NCBI GenBank assembly: GCA_963728895.1
Contig: CAVSLM010000010.1
Location: 1-64,000 of the forward strand
Direction of reading: 5' to 3'
From: CAVSLM01 sp963728895
GTDB lineage: Bacteria; Pseudomonadota; Gammaproteobacteria; JBBQDK01
Length of the DNA: 64,000 nt
The notes below the pieces were generated by a model. It worked only from the letters and a program-made list of their open reading frames with translations, did not search any database and was not told the origin of the DNA. Every line of letters begins with the position of its first letter. Within the stretch, counting starts at the first letter, position 1. Both the position numbers and the translations under genes were made by a program. Shown in pieces: positions 44,014 to 52,430 of this stretch.

Positions 44014-44029
44014 TGGCATGGGACATGCT
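44014..44029 (+). promoter_or_regulatory. Sigma-54 promoter for the porin-glnK-amtB operon
   Basis: TGGCATGGGACATGCT matches the RpoN consensus TGGCAYR-N4-TTGCW except for one base, with the invariant GG (44015-44016) and GC (44027-44028) exactly 10 bp apart. Transcription would start near 44040, about 60 bp before the porin gene. Confidence 0.78.
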
Positions 44030-44100
44030 TTGGGTCGGCTTGTGTCGGTAGGGGGCGGAGTGCCGCGTCCGCGACGTAACCTTCGATTGGAGACCAAAAC

Positions 44101-44799
44101 ATGAAGAATCTTCCCAAGGCCGTTTTCGCCACCGCCCTGCTGGCAGGGTCCTCCGCCGCGCTGGCGGAGGTCAGTGGGAACGTGGCTTTGACTACGGATT
44201 ACATCTTCCGTGGCATTTCACAAACCAGCAACCTTCCCGCCATTCAGGGCGGGCTCGACTACACCCACGACAGCGGGTTCTACGCCGGCGTGTGGGCGTC
44301 GAACGTCGACTTCGATGACGCCAACGAGGCGACCATCGAAATCGACTACTACGCCGGACTTGCCGGCAAGACGAGCGGCCTGGACTGGGACGTCGGTGCC
44401 CTCTACTACAGCTATCCCGGTTCGGACAGCAGCCTCAACTACGACTACTGGGAGGCGAAGGGTGGGTTGAGCCATGCCTTCGACAACATCATGTTCTCTC
44501 CCACCGTAGGCGTCGAAGTGTACTATTCGCCGGAATTTTTCGGTAAGACCGGGGATGCCTGGTACACCAACGGCTCGGTGGGCGTGACGCTACCGATGGA
44601 CATCGGCTTGAACTTCGCCGTGGGCTACCAATCGATCGACAAGGGTACCGACTACACGGACTGGAAGATCGGTGTTTCGAAGGAGTATGCGGGACTCGGG
44701 TTTGACTTGAGCTACACCGACACCGATCTCGACGAAACTCAATGCGGCAACAATATCTGCGACGCCAAGGCCGTGTTCACCATTTCCAAGAGCCTCTAG
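44101..44799 (+). CDS. TorF family putative outer-membrane porin
   Basis: A 232-residue exported beta-barrel protein. A signal peptide (AVFATALLAGSSAALA) is followed by VSGNVALTTDYIFRGISQTSNLPAIQGGLDY, the signature start of the TIGR02001/TorF family, and strands ending in IDYYAGL and DAKAVFTISKSL. Barrels of this family are of unknown specificity. It is the first gene behind the sigma-54 promoter and NtrC site and precedes glnK-amtB, so it is probably induced by nitrogen limitation and may let a nitrogen compound through the outer membrane. A GC-rich hairpin separates it from glnK. Confidence 0.9.
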   Translation: MKNLPKAVFATALLAGSSAALAEVSGNVALTTDYIFRGISQTSNLPAIQGGLDYTHDSGFYAGVWASNVDFDDANEATIEIDYYAGLAGKTSGLDWDVGALYYSYPGSDSSLNYDYWEAKGGLSHAFDNIMFSPTVGVEVYYSPEFFGKTGDAWYTNGSVGVTLPMDIGLNFAVGYQSIDKGTDYTDWKIGVSKEYAGLGFDLSYTDTDLDETQCGNNICDAKAVFTISKSL

Positions 44800-44807
44800 G
44801 TAAAGGT

Positions 44808-44829
44808 GGCCCGCCCTTCGGGGCGGGCC
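44808..44829 (+). terminator. Intercistronic hairpin between the porin gene and glnK
   Basis: GGCCCGCCC (44808-44816) and GGGCGGGCC (44821-44829) form a perfect 9-bp stem with a TTCG tetraloop. There is no T-run; instead the glnK ribosome site (AGGAGAAGG) follows. It is more likely a partial terminator or mRNA-end stabiliser that sets the porin-to-GlnK ratio. Confidence 0.6.
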
Positions 44830-44845
44830 CTCAGGAGAAGGTCTC

Positions 44846-45184
44846 ATGAACATCGTTACTGCAATCATCAAGCCCTTCAAGCTGGACGACGTGCGTGAAG
44901 CGCTGTCGGACATCGGGGTACAGGGGATCACGGTCACGGAGGTCAAGGGCTTCGGTCGGCAGAAGGGCCATACCGAGCTCTATCGGGGAGCGGAGTACGT
45001 CGTGGATTTCCTGCCCAAGGTCAAGCTGGAGGTGGCAGTAAAGGAGGATCTCGTGGAGCGCGTCATCGAGGCGATCCGCAAGGCTGCCAACACCGGCAAG
45101 ATCGGCGACGGGAAGATCTTTGTCTACAAGCTCGACCAGGCGGTTCGCATCCGCACCGGTGAAACTGGTCCAGACGCACTCTAA
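44846..45184 (+). CDS. glnK: Nitrogen regulatory protein P-II (GlnK)
   Basis: A 112-residue PII signal protein. It has MNIVTAIIKPFKLDDVREAL, the T-loop GRQKGHTELYRGAEYVVDFLPK with the uridylylation Tyr51, and the B- and C-loop patterns GKIGDGKIFVYKLDQAVRIRTGE. GlnK senses ATP/ADP and 2-oxoglutarate and blocks AmtB when ammonium is ample. Immediate linkage to amtB (22 bp) supports GlnK over GlnB. It is expected to be NtrC-activated from the sigma-54 promoter upstream. Confidence 0.96.
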   Translation: MNIVTAIIKPFKLDDVREALSDIGVQGITVTEVKGFGRQKGHTELYRGAEYVVDFLPKVKLEVAVKEDLVERVIEAIRKAANTGKIGDGKIFVYKLDQAVRIRTGETGPDAL

Positions 45185-45206
45185 ACGGCGCGAGAGGAAA
45201 CCGAAC

Positions 45207-46547
45207 ATGTCAATTCGCAACAATAAGTTATTGGGTGGGAGCGCGCTAGCCGTGCTGGCAGCCGTTTTGCCCACCCTGGTCCTCGCGCAGGACGAGGCCC
45301 CTACCCTGAACTCGGGGGACACCGCGTGGATGCTTACCTCCACCGCCCTGGTGCTGTTCATGACGGTACCGGGTCTGGCGTTGTTCTACGCGGGCATGGT
45401 GCGTGCCAAGAACGTACTTTCGGTGATGATGCAGTGTTTCGCCATCACCTCGCTGGTGTCGGTTCTTTGGGCCTTGTACGGCTACAGTCTTGCCTTCGAT
45501 ACTGCGGGAATGGAGGCGGGAACGACCAATCTTTATTCCTTCGTCGGCAGCCTGAGCAAGGCCTTTCTGTCCGGCGTCAGCCGCGAGAGTCTGACCGGTG
45601 CGGTCCCGGAAACGGTGTTCATGACCTTCCAGATGACCTTCGCCATCATCACCCCCGCGCTGATCGTCGGTGCGTTCGCCGAGCGCATGAAGTTCTCCGC
45701 GCTGATGTGGTTCATGGGCATCTGGTCCACCGTGATCTACGCGCCGATCGCGCACATGGTCTGGAGCGGTGATGGCGGCCTGCTGTGGGATCTCGGTGTG
45801 CTGGACTTCGCGGGCGGCACGGTGGTGCACATCAACGCCGGTATCGCGGGTCTGGTTGCGGCGCTGGTGATGGGCAAGCGCAAAGGCTATCCGACCACCC
45901 CCATGCCTCCGCACAATCTGACGCTCACCGTAGTCGGCGCGTCCATGCTTTGGGTCGGTTGGTTCGGCTTCAATGCCGGCAGCGCGGTTGCGGCCAATGG
46001 CACCGCGGGAATGGCCATGGCGGCAACGCAGATCGCCACCGCTGCGGCGGCGCTCGCCTGGATGTTCTCGGAATGGCTGTCGCACGGCAAGCCTAGCGTG
46101 CTGGGCATCGCCTCCGGCGCAGTGGCCGGTCTGGTGGCCATTACCCCGGCGTCGGGTACCGCAGGTCCCATGGGCGCAGTGGCCATCGGTGTGGCCGCGG
46201 GCGTCGGCTGCTTCCTCGCGTCCACCAAGCTCAAGCGCGCACTGGGCTACGACGACTCGCTCGACGCGTTCGGCGTGCATGCGGTGGGCGGGATCATCGG
46301 CGCACTGCTGACCGGTGTGTTCGCTGCGGCCAGTCTGGGTGGAGCGGGACTCGCCGAGGGCATGACCATTGGCGGACAGCTCTGGATCCAGCTGCTCGGC
46401 GTGCTGTTCACACTCGTCTACAGCGGCATCGGGAGCTTCATCATCCTGAAGGTCATCGACGCCATCATCGGGCTGCGCGTCAGCGAGGAGCAGGAGACCG
46501 AAGGTCTCGACATCTCCCAGCACGACGAGCGCGGCTACAGCCTGTAG
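45207..46547 (+). CDS. amtB: Ammonium transporter AmtB
   Basis: A 446-residue inner-membrane channel with a cleaved signal peptide (ending VLAQDEA) and eleven helices. It starts GDTAWMLTSTALVLFMTVPGLALFYAGMVRAKN. The pore His pair lies in VVHINAGIAGLV and DAFGVHAVGGIIGALLTG, and the Phe gate segment is present. The C-terminal cytoplasmic tail (GLRVSEEQETEGLDISQHDERGYSL) is the GlnK-docking type. Together with glnK and the TorF-like porin it forms a nitrogen-limitation operon ending at a strong terminator. Confidence 0.97.
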   Translation: MSIRNNKLLGGSALAVLAAVLPTLVLAQDEAPTLNSGDTAWMLTSTALVLFMTVPGLALFYAGMVRAKNVLSVMMQCFAITSLVSVLWALYGYSLAFDTAGMEAGTTNLYSFVGSLSKAFLSGVSRESLTGAVPETVFMTFQMTFAIITPALIVGAFAERMKFSALMWFMGIWSTVIYAPIAHMVWSGDGGLLWDLGVLDFAGGTVVHINAGIAGLVAALVMGKRKGYPTTPMPPHNLTLTVVGASMLWVGWFGFNAGSAVAANGTAGMAMAATQIATAAAALAWMFSEWLSHGKPSVLGIASGAVAGLVAITPASGTAGPMGAVAIGVAAGVGCFLASTKLKRALGYDDSLDAFGVHAVGGIIGALLTGVFAAASLGGAGLAEGMTIGGQLWIQLLGVLFTLVYSGIGSFIILKVIDAIIGLRVSEEQETEGLDISQHDERGYSL

Positions 46548-46575
46548 CTTTCCTCCAACCTGCAACGCTGCCATT

Positions 46576-46603
46576 GCGGGCGCCTCGGCGCCCGCATTTT
46601 TTT
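46576..46603 (+). terminator. Rho-independent terminator of the glnK-amtB operon
   Basis: GCGGGCGCC (46576-46584) and GGCGCCCGC (46587-46595) form a 9-bp stem around a 2-nt loop (closing pairs may open), followed by seven T residues (46597-46603). It lies about 30 bp after the amtB stop and 38 bp before the convergent CDGSH gene. Confidence 0.9.
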
Positions 46604-46640
46604 GACCGCCGCACCCGTCGGGGACCGCGGAGCGGGCGGC

Positions 46641-46889
46641 TCAGGTCTTTCCCGCCAGCGCCTTGTGGCTGCCATCGCAGTGCGGCCGGTTCCCCGTGCG
46701 CTTGCAGCCACACAGCCACACCTTGGTCTTCTCCTTCAGCTCCAGCTTGACGGGTGTAAACTCCGAGCCCTGGTGAGAGCCATCGCAGAACGGCTGCTGC
46801 TTCGACCTGCCGCAGGCGCACCACCAGTAGTTGCCGGGCTCGAGCTCCAGCGCATAGGGAAAGGGTTGTGCAACCGTTGCATCTTGCAT
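46641..46889 (-). CDS. Double CDGSH iron-sulfur domain protein
   Basis: An 82-residue protein with two CDGSH-type [2Fe-2S] sites, CACGRSKQQPFCDGSH and CGCKRTGNRPHCDGSH, each with the 3-Cys-1-His ligand set (C-x-C-x2-[S/T/K]-x3-P-x-C-D-G-S/A-H). This tandem form resembles the soluble MitoNEET-type bacterial proteins. Such clusters are redox- and pH-labile and may store or transfer Fe-S units. It converges on amtB and is divergent from fetA, which with FetB exports iron; a link to iron handling is plausible but inferred. Confidence 0.93.
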   Translation of the reverse strand: MQDATVAQPFPYALELEPGNYWWCACGRSKQQPFCDGSHQGSEFTPVKLELKEKTKVWLCGCKRTGNRPHCDGSHKALAGKT

Positions 46890-46997
46890 GTAAGCCTCTT
46901 CTTCGGAATGAAAATTCTCGCTGCACCAGGCAGCGCGGCAACCTTACTCCGGGCGCAGCGAGGGTGTAAAGTGGCGCCCCCGAAGCGCGCGCCTGCA

Positions 46998-47615
46998 ATG
47001 TGCGTGGGAGTGGATTCAGCCCTGAGCAGCCTGCGCATCCAGGCCCTGTGCACCCGTACGCTCGGTCCGTTCGACCTCGCGCTCGGTAAGGGCGAGTGCG
47101 TGTTTCTCAGCGGGCCTTCGGGCTCCGGGAAGACCTTGTTCCTGCGCGCCGTCGCTGATCTCGACCCGCATGCGGGCGAAGTGATCCTGGACGGCCGGGA
47201 CTACCGCAGCTACGCGCCGCCCGAGTGGCGGCGGCGCGTGATGCTGGTGCCGGCGGAAAGCCATTGGTGGGAAGACACGGCGGGCGCCCACTTCCCGAGC
47301 GCGGAGCCCGGCGATCTGCAGGCGCTGGGTTTCGAACCGGACGTGCTCGGCTGGCAGGTTACGCGGCTCTCGAGTGGCGAGCGCCAGCGCCTCGCGCTGC
47401 TGCGCGCGTTGGCGCGGAGCCCGCAAGTGCTCCTGCTCGACGAGGTTTCGGCGAACCTGGATGCGAGCAATGCGCTGCGGGTGGAAGCGCTGGTGCGCGA
47501 TTATCGGGCGCGCTGCGGAGCCTGCGTGGTCTGGGTCAGCCACGACCCGCAGCAGATCGCACGGGTCGGCGGGCGGCACTTGCGCATGCAAGACGGCGTG
47601 CTGGCGCAAGCCTAG
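46998..47615 (+). CDS. fetA: FetA-like iron-export ABC ATPase (YbbL)
   Basis: A 205-residue ATP-binding subunit. Walker A GPSGSGKT, signature LSSGERQRLALLRAL, Walker B VLLLDEVSANLD and switch His in WVSHDPQQ are intact. The WWEDTAGAHF stretch after the Q-loop is typical of the YbbL/FetA class. FetAB exports iron and protects against oxidative stress in E. coli. The start is ATG 46998; the GTG at 47010 is an alternative. The permease gene follows, but 173 bp away, a space filled by a dispersed repeat. Confidence 0.88.
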   Translation: MCVGVDSALSSLRIQALCTRTLGPFDLALGKGECVFLSGPSGSGKTLFLRAVADLDPHAGEVILDGRDYRSYAPPEWRRRVMLVPAESHWWEDTAGAHFPSAEPGDLQALGFEPDVLGWQVTRLSSGERQRLALLRALARSPQVLLLDEVSANLDASNALRVEALVRDYRARCGACVVWVSHDPQQIARVGGRHLRMQDGVLAQA

Positions 47616-47684
47616 ACATGAATTCTCACCAGCATCCAGGGCGATCGAAAAACCGCCAGAACCGGGACAGGCCGGCGGCGTAAA

Positions 47685-47783
47685 CAGTGCGTCATCGTTC
47701 GACGATCGCGAAGCATGCCAGATCTTCTCCACCATCGATTCACTTACCGGCCAGCCGCTGGCCGGCTGGTGAGATTTCCGGGC
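47685..47783 (+). repeat. Dispersed ~100-bp repeat, copy B, inside fetAB
   Basis: A plus-strand copy of the repeat at 34548-34649, starting CAGTGCGTCATCGTTCGACG and ending GGTGAGATTTCCGGGC. This copy adds an inverted motif CGGCCAGCCGCTGGCCGG in its right half. It fills most of the gap between fetA and fetB and ends five bases before the fetB start, so it may carry a terminator, a promoter or fetB translation signals. Confidence 0.8.
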
Positions 47784-47788
47784 CAGCC

Positions 47789-48598
47789 ATGACGGCACAC
47801 GTCATACCGATTTCCGCCACCGACCTTGGCATCGCCGCTGCGCTGGTCTGCGCACTCGCGCTGCTCACCTGGCGCTTGCATCTCGCGCTCGCCGGCCAGA
47901 TTCTGGCCGCAGGGCTGCGCACGGCGGTGCAGCTGCTGCTGATCGCGCTGGTGCTGAAGGCGTTGTTCGCGCATGTGGCGCTCGTCTGGGTGGCCGGGCT
48001 CGCAAGCGTCATGCTGTTGATTGCCGGTCGCGAGGTGATGGCGCGCCAGCACCGGCGCCTGAAGGGCTGGTGGGGCTTCGTCGCCGGGACCAGCGCCATG
48101 TTCGTCTCCTCCTTCACCGTGACCGTGCTGGCGCTGGCGCTCATCATTCAGCCCGAGCCCTGGTTCACACCGCGCTACGCGATTCCCCTGCTGGGCATGG
48201 TACTCGGCAACTGCATGAACGGCATCGCCGTCGGACTTGACCGCCTGACGCAGGGGGCATGGCAGCAGCGCGCAGCGATCGAGGCGCAGCTCATGCTGGG
48301 TCGCGACTGGCGCGAGGCCATGGCCGCCTTGCGCCGCGAGAGCACCCGCGCCGGTATGATCCCCATGATCAACGCCATGGCGGCGGCTGGCGTGGTGAGT
48401 CTGCCGGGCATGATGACCGGCCAGATCCTCGCCGGCAGCTCGCCGCTGGAAGCGGTCAAGTACCAGATCCTGGTGATGTTCCTGATCACCTCCGGAACGG
48501 GTTTCGGCACCGTCGTGGCGGTGTGGCTGGCGGCACGGCGGCTGTTCGACGAACGCCAGCGCCTGCGTCTGGAGCGGCTGCGCAACTCCGCCGTCTGA
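47789..48598 (+). CDS. fetB: FetB-like iron-export permease (YbbM, UPF0014)
   Basis: A 269-residue inner-membrane protein with about seven helices and the UPF0014 hallmarks LRTAVQLLLIALVLKALF, RYAIPLLGMVLGNCMNGIAVGLDRL and RAGMIPMINAMAAAGVVSLPGMMTGQILAGSSPLEAVKYQ. It partners FetA. The ATG at 47789 abuts the dispersed repeat, and no good ribosome site is seen, because the repeat occupies its place. Translation efficiency may be affected. Confidence 0.9.
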   Translation: MTAHVIPISATDLGIAAALVCALALLTWRLHLALAGQILAAGLRTAVQLLLIALVLKALFAHVALVWVAGLASVMLLIAGREVMARQHRRLKGWWGFVAGTSAMFVSSFTVTVLALALIIQPEPWFTPRYAIPLLGMVLGNCMNGIAVGLDRLTQGAWQQRAAIEAQLMLGRDWREAMAALRRESTRAGMIPMINAMAAAGVVSLPGMMTGQILAGSSPLEAVKYQILVMFLITSGTGFGTVVAVWLAARRLFDERQRLRLERLRNSAV

Positions 48599-48653
48599 CC
48601 ATGGGCAACGCGTGGACGATGCGCGTACGGGAGCCGTACCCGATCACCAGCGC

Positions 48654-49505
48654 TCAGTCGTAGAGGCGGCGGCGCAGGAATTCCGGCAACGCCGCCGCAG
48701 CCGCATGCACCTCGGCATTGTAGTAGCGGGTCTCGAAGCCGCGCGCCGCGGCCGCATCGCGGTGCATGCGCAGCGTCCGGTCTTTCGATGCCAGGGTGGC
48801 GCTCCACCAACCGGAGGGGTAGGTGCACTGGGGAAAGTGCAGGGTGGCGACGTCACCGAAGCCCGCCGCGCGCAGCGCCGCATGCATCTCACCGATCAGG
48901 TGGGCATGAAACAGCGGCGATTCGCTCTGCCCGACCACCACGCCGTGCGTATCGAGCGCGCCGTGACAGTCGCGGTAAAAGCCCTCCGAGAACAGGCCTG
49001 CCGCCGGCCCTACCGGATCGGTGGAGTCGACGATAATGGTGTCGTATTTATTCGTCCCGCATTCGGCGACCCAGCGTATACCGTCGGCGAAATGCAGGTG
49101 CGCGCGCGGGTCGCCGTTGGAGGCGCACAGCTCGGGAAAGTAGCGCTCGGCGACGCGGGTGACACGCTCATCGAGCTCCACCTGATCGACGTGCTCCACC
49201 TCGGGATGCTTGAGCACTTCGCGCAAGGTCCCGCAGTCTCCGCCGCCGATGATGAGCACGCGCCGCGCTGCCGGATGGCTGAACAGCGCAGGGTGGCTCA
49301 TCATCTCGTGATAGATGAAGTTGTCCCGGTCGGTCACCATGACCAGGCCGTCCAGGGTCATCAAAGTGCCGAAGGTTTCCGTCTCGTAGATCTCGATGCG
49401 CTGGTAGGGGCTGCGCTCGTCGTGCACGCGTTCCGTCATCCGCAAGGAAATGGCGGCGCCCTCCCCTGCCCAGGTTTCCGTGTACCAGCTCTCGTCGAGC
49501 GCCAT
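48654..49505 (-). CDS. speE: Spermidine synthase
   Basis: A 283-residue aminopropyltransferase that adds an aminopropyl group from decarboxylated SAM to putrescine. It has YETETFGTLMTLDGLVMVTDRDNFIYHEMM (N-terminal hairpin and gate), the SAM-binding motif LIIGGGDCGTLREVLKH, the Asp in VELDERV, IIVDSTDPVGPAAGLF and TYPSGWWSATLASK. The Met start at 49505 has GAGGAG upstream. It is divergent from speA across 117 bp, so the two polyamine genes may share control. No SAM decarboxylase gene is in the window. Confidence 0.95.
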   Translation of the reverse strand: MALDESWYTETWAGEGAAISLRMTERVHDERSPYQRIEIYETETFGTLMTLDGLVMVTDRDNFIYHEMMSHPALFSHPAARRVLIIGGGDCGTLREVLKHPEVEHVDQVELDERVTRVAERYFPELCASNGDPRAHLHFADGIRWVAECGTNKYDTIIVDSTDPVGPAAGLFSEGFYRDCHGALDTHGVVVGQSESPLFHAHLIGEMHAALRAAGFGDVATLHFPQCTYPSGWWSATLASKDRTLRMHRDAAAARGFETRYYNAEVHAAAAALPEFLRRRLYD

Positions 49506-49622
49506 GCGAGCGTGCTCCTCAGGTGGGTTGCCGGATGCCTGCCAGCGCGCGGGTGCGCTGTGGACCGGGATTGCCCATAATGTTATTACGATTCCCTTCC
49601 ACCACGTGAGCTTTGCCGACCG

Positions 49623-51512
49623 ATGCCGGACTGGGACGTCGAGCGCGCGCGTGCGCTCTACAACATCGCCCACTGGGGCGGCGGGTACTTCGACATCGAC
49701 GATGCCGGTTGGGTCGTGGCGCGCCCCGACCGCAATCCCGCGGGTCCCGGCATCGAGCTGCATGCGCTCGCGCGCGAGCTCGGCGCCGCCGGGCTGCGCC
49801 TGCCGGTGCTGGTGCGCTTCGGCGACATCCTGCGCAACCGGGTCGATACCCTGTGCAATGCCTTCGCTGCGGCCATGGAGGCGGAGAACTATCGGGGCAG
49901 CTTCACCGCCGTCTATCCCATCAAGGTCAATCAGCATCGCAGTGTGGTGGAGCAGATCCTCACGCATGGCGGCGTGCGCGTGGGGCTGGAGGCCGGCAGC
50001 AAGCCCGAGCTGATGGCGGTGCTGGCGCTGTCCGATGCCCGCGGTGGTGTGGTGGTATGCAACGGGTACAAGGATCGCGAATACGTGCGCCTGGCGCTCA
50101 TCGGCCGTGCGCTCGGCCATCGCATCCACCTGGTCATCGAGAAGCTCTCGGAGCTGGAGCTGGTGATTGCAGAGTCGCGCGCGCTCGGCATCGATCCGCT
50201 GCTCGGGGTGCGGGTGCGACTCGCCTCCATCGGTGCGGGAAAGTGGCAGAACACCGGCGGCGAGAAGTCGAAGTTCGGCCTTTCCGCCGCCCAGCTGCTG
50301 CGCGCCGTGGAGCGCCTGCGCGAGACCGGCATGCTCGGCGCCCTGCAGCTGCTGCATTTTCACCTCGGCTCGCAGATCGCCAACATCCGCGACATCCAGC
50401 GCGGCATGCACGAGTGTGGGCGCTATTACGCCGAGCTGCATCGCCTGGGCGTGGAGCTGCGCTGTGTCGACGTCGGTGGTGGTCTCGGCGTGGACTACGA
50501 GGGCACGCGCTCGCGCAGCTTCTGCTCCATGAACTACAGCGTCGAGGAGTACGCCAACGACGTGGTGCAAATCCTCGGCGAGGTCTGTGCCGCGCATGCC
50601 CTCCCCTACCCCGACATCATCACCGAATCGGGCCGGGCCATGACCGCACACCACGCAGTGCTCATCACCAACGTCATCGACACCGAACAGGCGGGCGATG
50701 CCCGGGCGCCCGCGCCCCCGTCGCCCGACGACCCGGTGATCCTCAAGGATCTCTGGCAGGGCCTGCAGGAGCTGTCCAGCCGCTCGGCCATGGAGGCCTA
50801 TCATGATGCGGCCCACTGGCTGGCCGAGGCCAACGACATGTACATCCACGGGGTGCTGGGCCTGGAGCAACGCGCTCATGCCGAGCAGCTCTACGTGGCG
50901 ACCTGTATGCGTCTGCGACAGCTGCTGCAGCCATCGTCGCGCGCACACCGCGAGGCGCTGGACGAGCTCAACGAGAAACTGGCGGACAAATACTTTCTCA
51001 ACTTCTCGCTGTTCCAGTCCATGCCGGATGTCTGGGCGATCGACCAGATCTTTCCCATCCTCCCGCTGCACCGGCTGGACGAGCCGCCCGAGCGGCGCGC
51101 CGTGATCGAGGACCTGACCTGCGACTCCGACGGGCGCGTGGATTACTATGTCGACCAGGAAGGGATGGAGACCACGCTGCCGCTGCATGCCTGGCATCGG
51201 GAAGCTCCGTATCTCATCGGCATCTTCCTGGTGGGTGCCTACCAGGAAATTCTCGGCGACATCCACAACCTGTTCGGCGACACTGACTCGGTCGATCTGC
51301 AGCTGAAGGCCGACGGCGGCTATCGGCTGCTGCATGCGCGCCACGGCGACACCGTGCAGGATGTGCTGGGTTACGTACAGTTTCGCGCCGACGATCTGCT
51401 GCAGGCGTACCGGACCAAGATCGCCGCGGCCGATCTCACCGCGGCACAGCGTGAGCGCTACCTGGCGGAGCTTACCGATGGATTGCACGGGTACACGTAT
51501 CTGGAAGACTGA
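49623..51512 (+). CDS. speA: Biosynthetic arginine decarboxylase
   Basis: A 629-residue PLP enzyme of fold type III that turns arginine into agmatine. The PLP Lys is in VYPIKVNQHRS (Lys 101). Other marks are HLGSQIANIRDIQRGMHE, VDVGGGLGVDYEGT, the inserted helical bundle of SpeA (about 370-460) and the C-terminal catalytic Cys/Asp region ITESGRAMTAHHAVLI and LTCDSDGRVD. The length matches E. coli SpeA (658). With divergent speE it outlines an arginine-agmatine-putrescine-spermidine route; the agmatine-processing gene is elsewhere. Confidence 0.95.
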   Translation: MPDWDVERARALYNIAHWGGGYFDIDDAGWVVARPDRNPAGPGIELHALARELGAAGLRLPVLVRFGDILRNRVDTLCNAFAAAMEAENYRGSFTAVYPIKVNQHRSVVEQILTHGGVRVGLEAGSKPELMAVLALSDARGGVVVCNGYKDREYVRLALIGRALGHRIHLVIEKLSELELVIAESRALGIDPLLGVRVRLASIGAGKWQNTGGEKSKFGLSAAQLLRAVERLRETGMLGALQLLHFHLGSQIANIRDIQRGMHECGRYYAELHRLGVELRCVDVGGGLGVDYEGTRSRSFCSMNYSVEEYANDVVQILGEVCAAHALPYPDIITESGRAMTAHHAVLITNVIDTEQAGDARAPAPPSPDDPVILKDLWQGLQELSSRSAMEAYHDAAHWLAEANDMYIHGVLGLEQRAHAEQLYVATCMRLRQLLQPSSRAHREALDELNEKLADKYFLNFSLFQSMPDVWAIDQIFPILPLHRLDEPPERRAVIEDLTCDSDGRVDYYVDQEGMETTLPLHAWHREAPYLIGIFLVGAYQEILGDIHNLFGDTDSVDLQLKADGGYRLLHARHGDTVQDVLGYVQFRADDLLQAYRTKIAAADLTAAQRERYLAELTDGLHGYTYLED

Positions 51513-51536
51513 AGGCGCGCGCGGCGGGAGGTGCAC

Positions 51537-52418
51537 ATGAGCGCGCAGGCGCAAGCCGGCTTCATCGGGCTCGGTGCCATGGGGATGCCCATGGCCGAGA
51601 ATCTGGCGCGCGCCGGCCTGCTCTCCGGCGTGTGGAACCGCACCCGCGCGCGCGCCGAGTATTTCTCACAACGTACGGGCGTGCCACCGGCGGATGAACC
51701 CGCGGCTCTGGCACGAAGTTGCGAGATCGTGCTGATCTGCGTGTCACGCGACCAGGACGTGAGCGCGGTGATCGAGGCCATGCTGCCGGGCCTGCCCGCC
51801 GGCAGCCTGGTGATCGACTGTTCCACCATCGGCAGCGATACCGCGCAGGCGCTGGCCGTGCGGGTGCGCGCCACCGGCGCAGACTTCATCGACGCCCCGG
51901 TTTCCGGCGGCGTCGAGGGGGCGCGCGCGGCGAGTCTGGTGGTCATGGCCGGCGGCAACCCAGAGGCGCTGAGCCGAGCCATGCCGGTGCTGAATGCCAT
52001 CGCGCAGCGCGTGGTGCACATGGGGCCTGTGGGCAGCGGTCAGGCCACCAAAGCCGTCAATCAAATTATGGCCGCCGGTATCAATCAGGCCGTCACCGAG
52101 GCACTGGCCTTCGGTTCGGCGCTGGGACTGCCCATGGACAAGGTGCTGGAGGTGGTAGGCGCCGGGGCCGCAGGGAACTGGTTCCTGAACCGCCGCGGCG
52201 CCAGCATGCTGGCCGGGCACTACGAACCGGGGTTTCAGGTGGCGCTGCATCACAAGGATCTGCTGCTGTGCCGGCGCATGGCGCAGAGCCTCGGTGCCCA
52301 GCTGCCAATCGTCGAGATGACTTTGCTTCACTACCAGCGGCTGATGGATGCCGGCCATGGCAACGAGGATATCTCCGCGCTGTTTCGCGCCAAGCGCGAG
52401 CTGCTCGGCCGGAAATAG
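51537..52418 (+). CDS. 3-hydroxyisobutyrate dehydrogenase family NAD(P)-dependent oxidoreductase
   Basis: A 293-residue beta-hydroxyacid dehydrogenase. The Rossmann motif GFIGLGAMGMPMAENLARAG is at the N-terminus. The substrate-binding segment is DAPVSGGVEGARAASL, and the catalytic Lys lies in GSGQATKAVNQ (about 170). WNRTRAR after strand 2, with Arg, suggests NADP(H). Members act on 3-hydroxyisobutyrate, tartronate semialdehyde or related acids; which one is not visible here. ATG 51537 is preceded by GGGAGG. It follows speA by 24 bp and may be co-transcribed. Confidence 0.88.
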   Translation: MSAQAQAGFIGLGAMGMPMAENLARAGLLSGVWNRTRARAEYFSQRTGVPPADEPAALARSCEIVLICVSRDQDVSAVIEAMLPGLPAGSLVIDCSTIGSDTAQALAVRVRATGADFIDAPVSGGVEGARAASLVVMAGGNPEALSRAMPVLNAIAQRVVHMGPVGSGQATKAVNQIMAAGINQAVTEALAFGSALGLPMDKVLEVVGAGAAGNWFLNRRGASMLAGHYEPGFQVALHHKDLLLCRRMAQSLGAQLPIVEMTLLHYQRLMDAGHGNEDISALFRAKRELLGRK

Positions 52419-52430
52419 CCGGCGCGCTTC

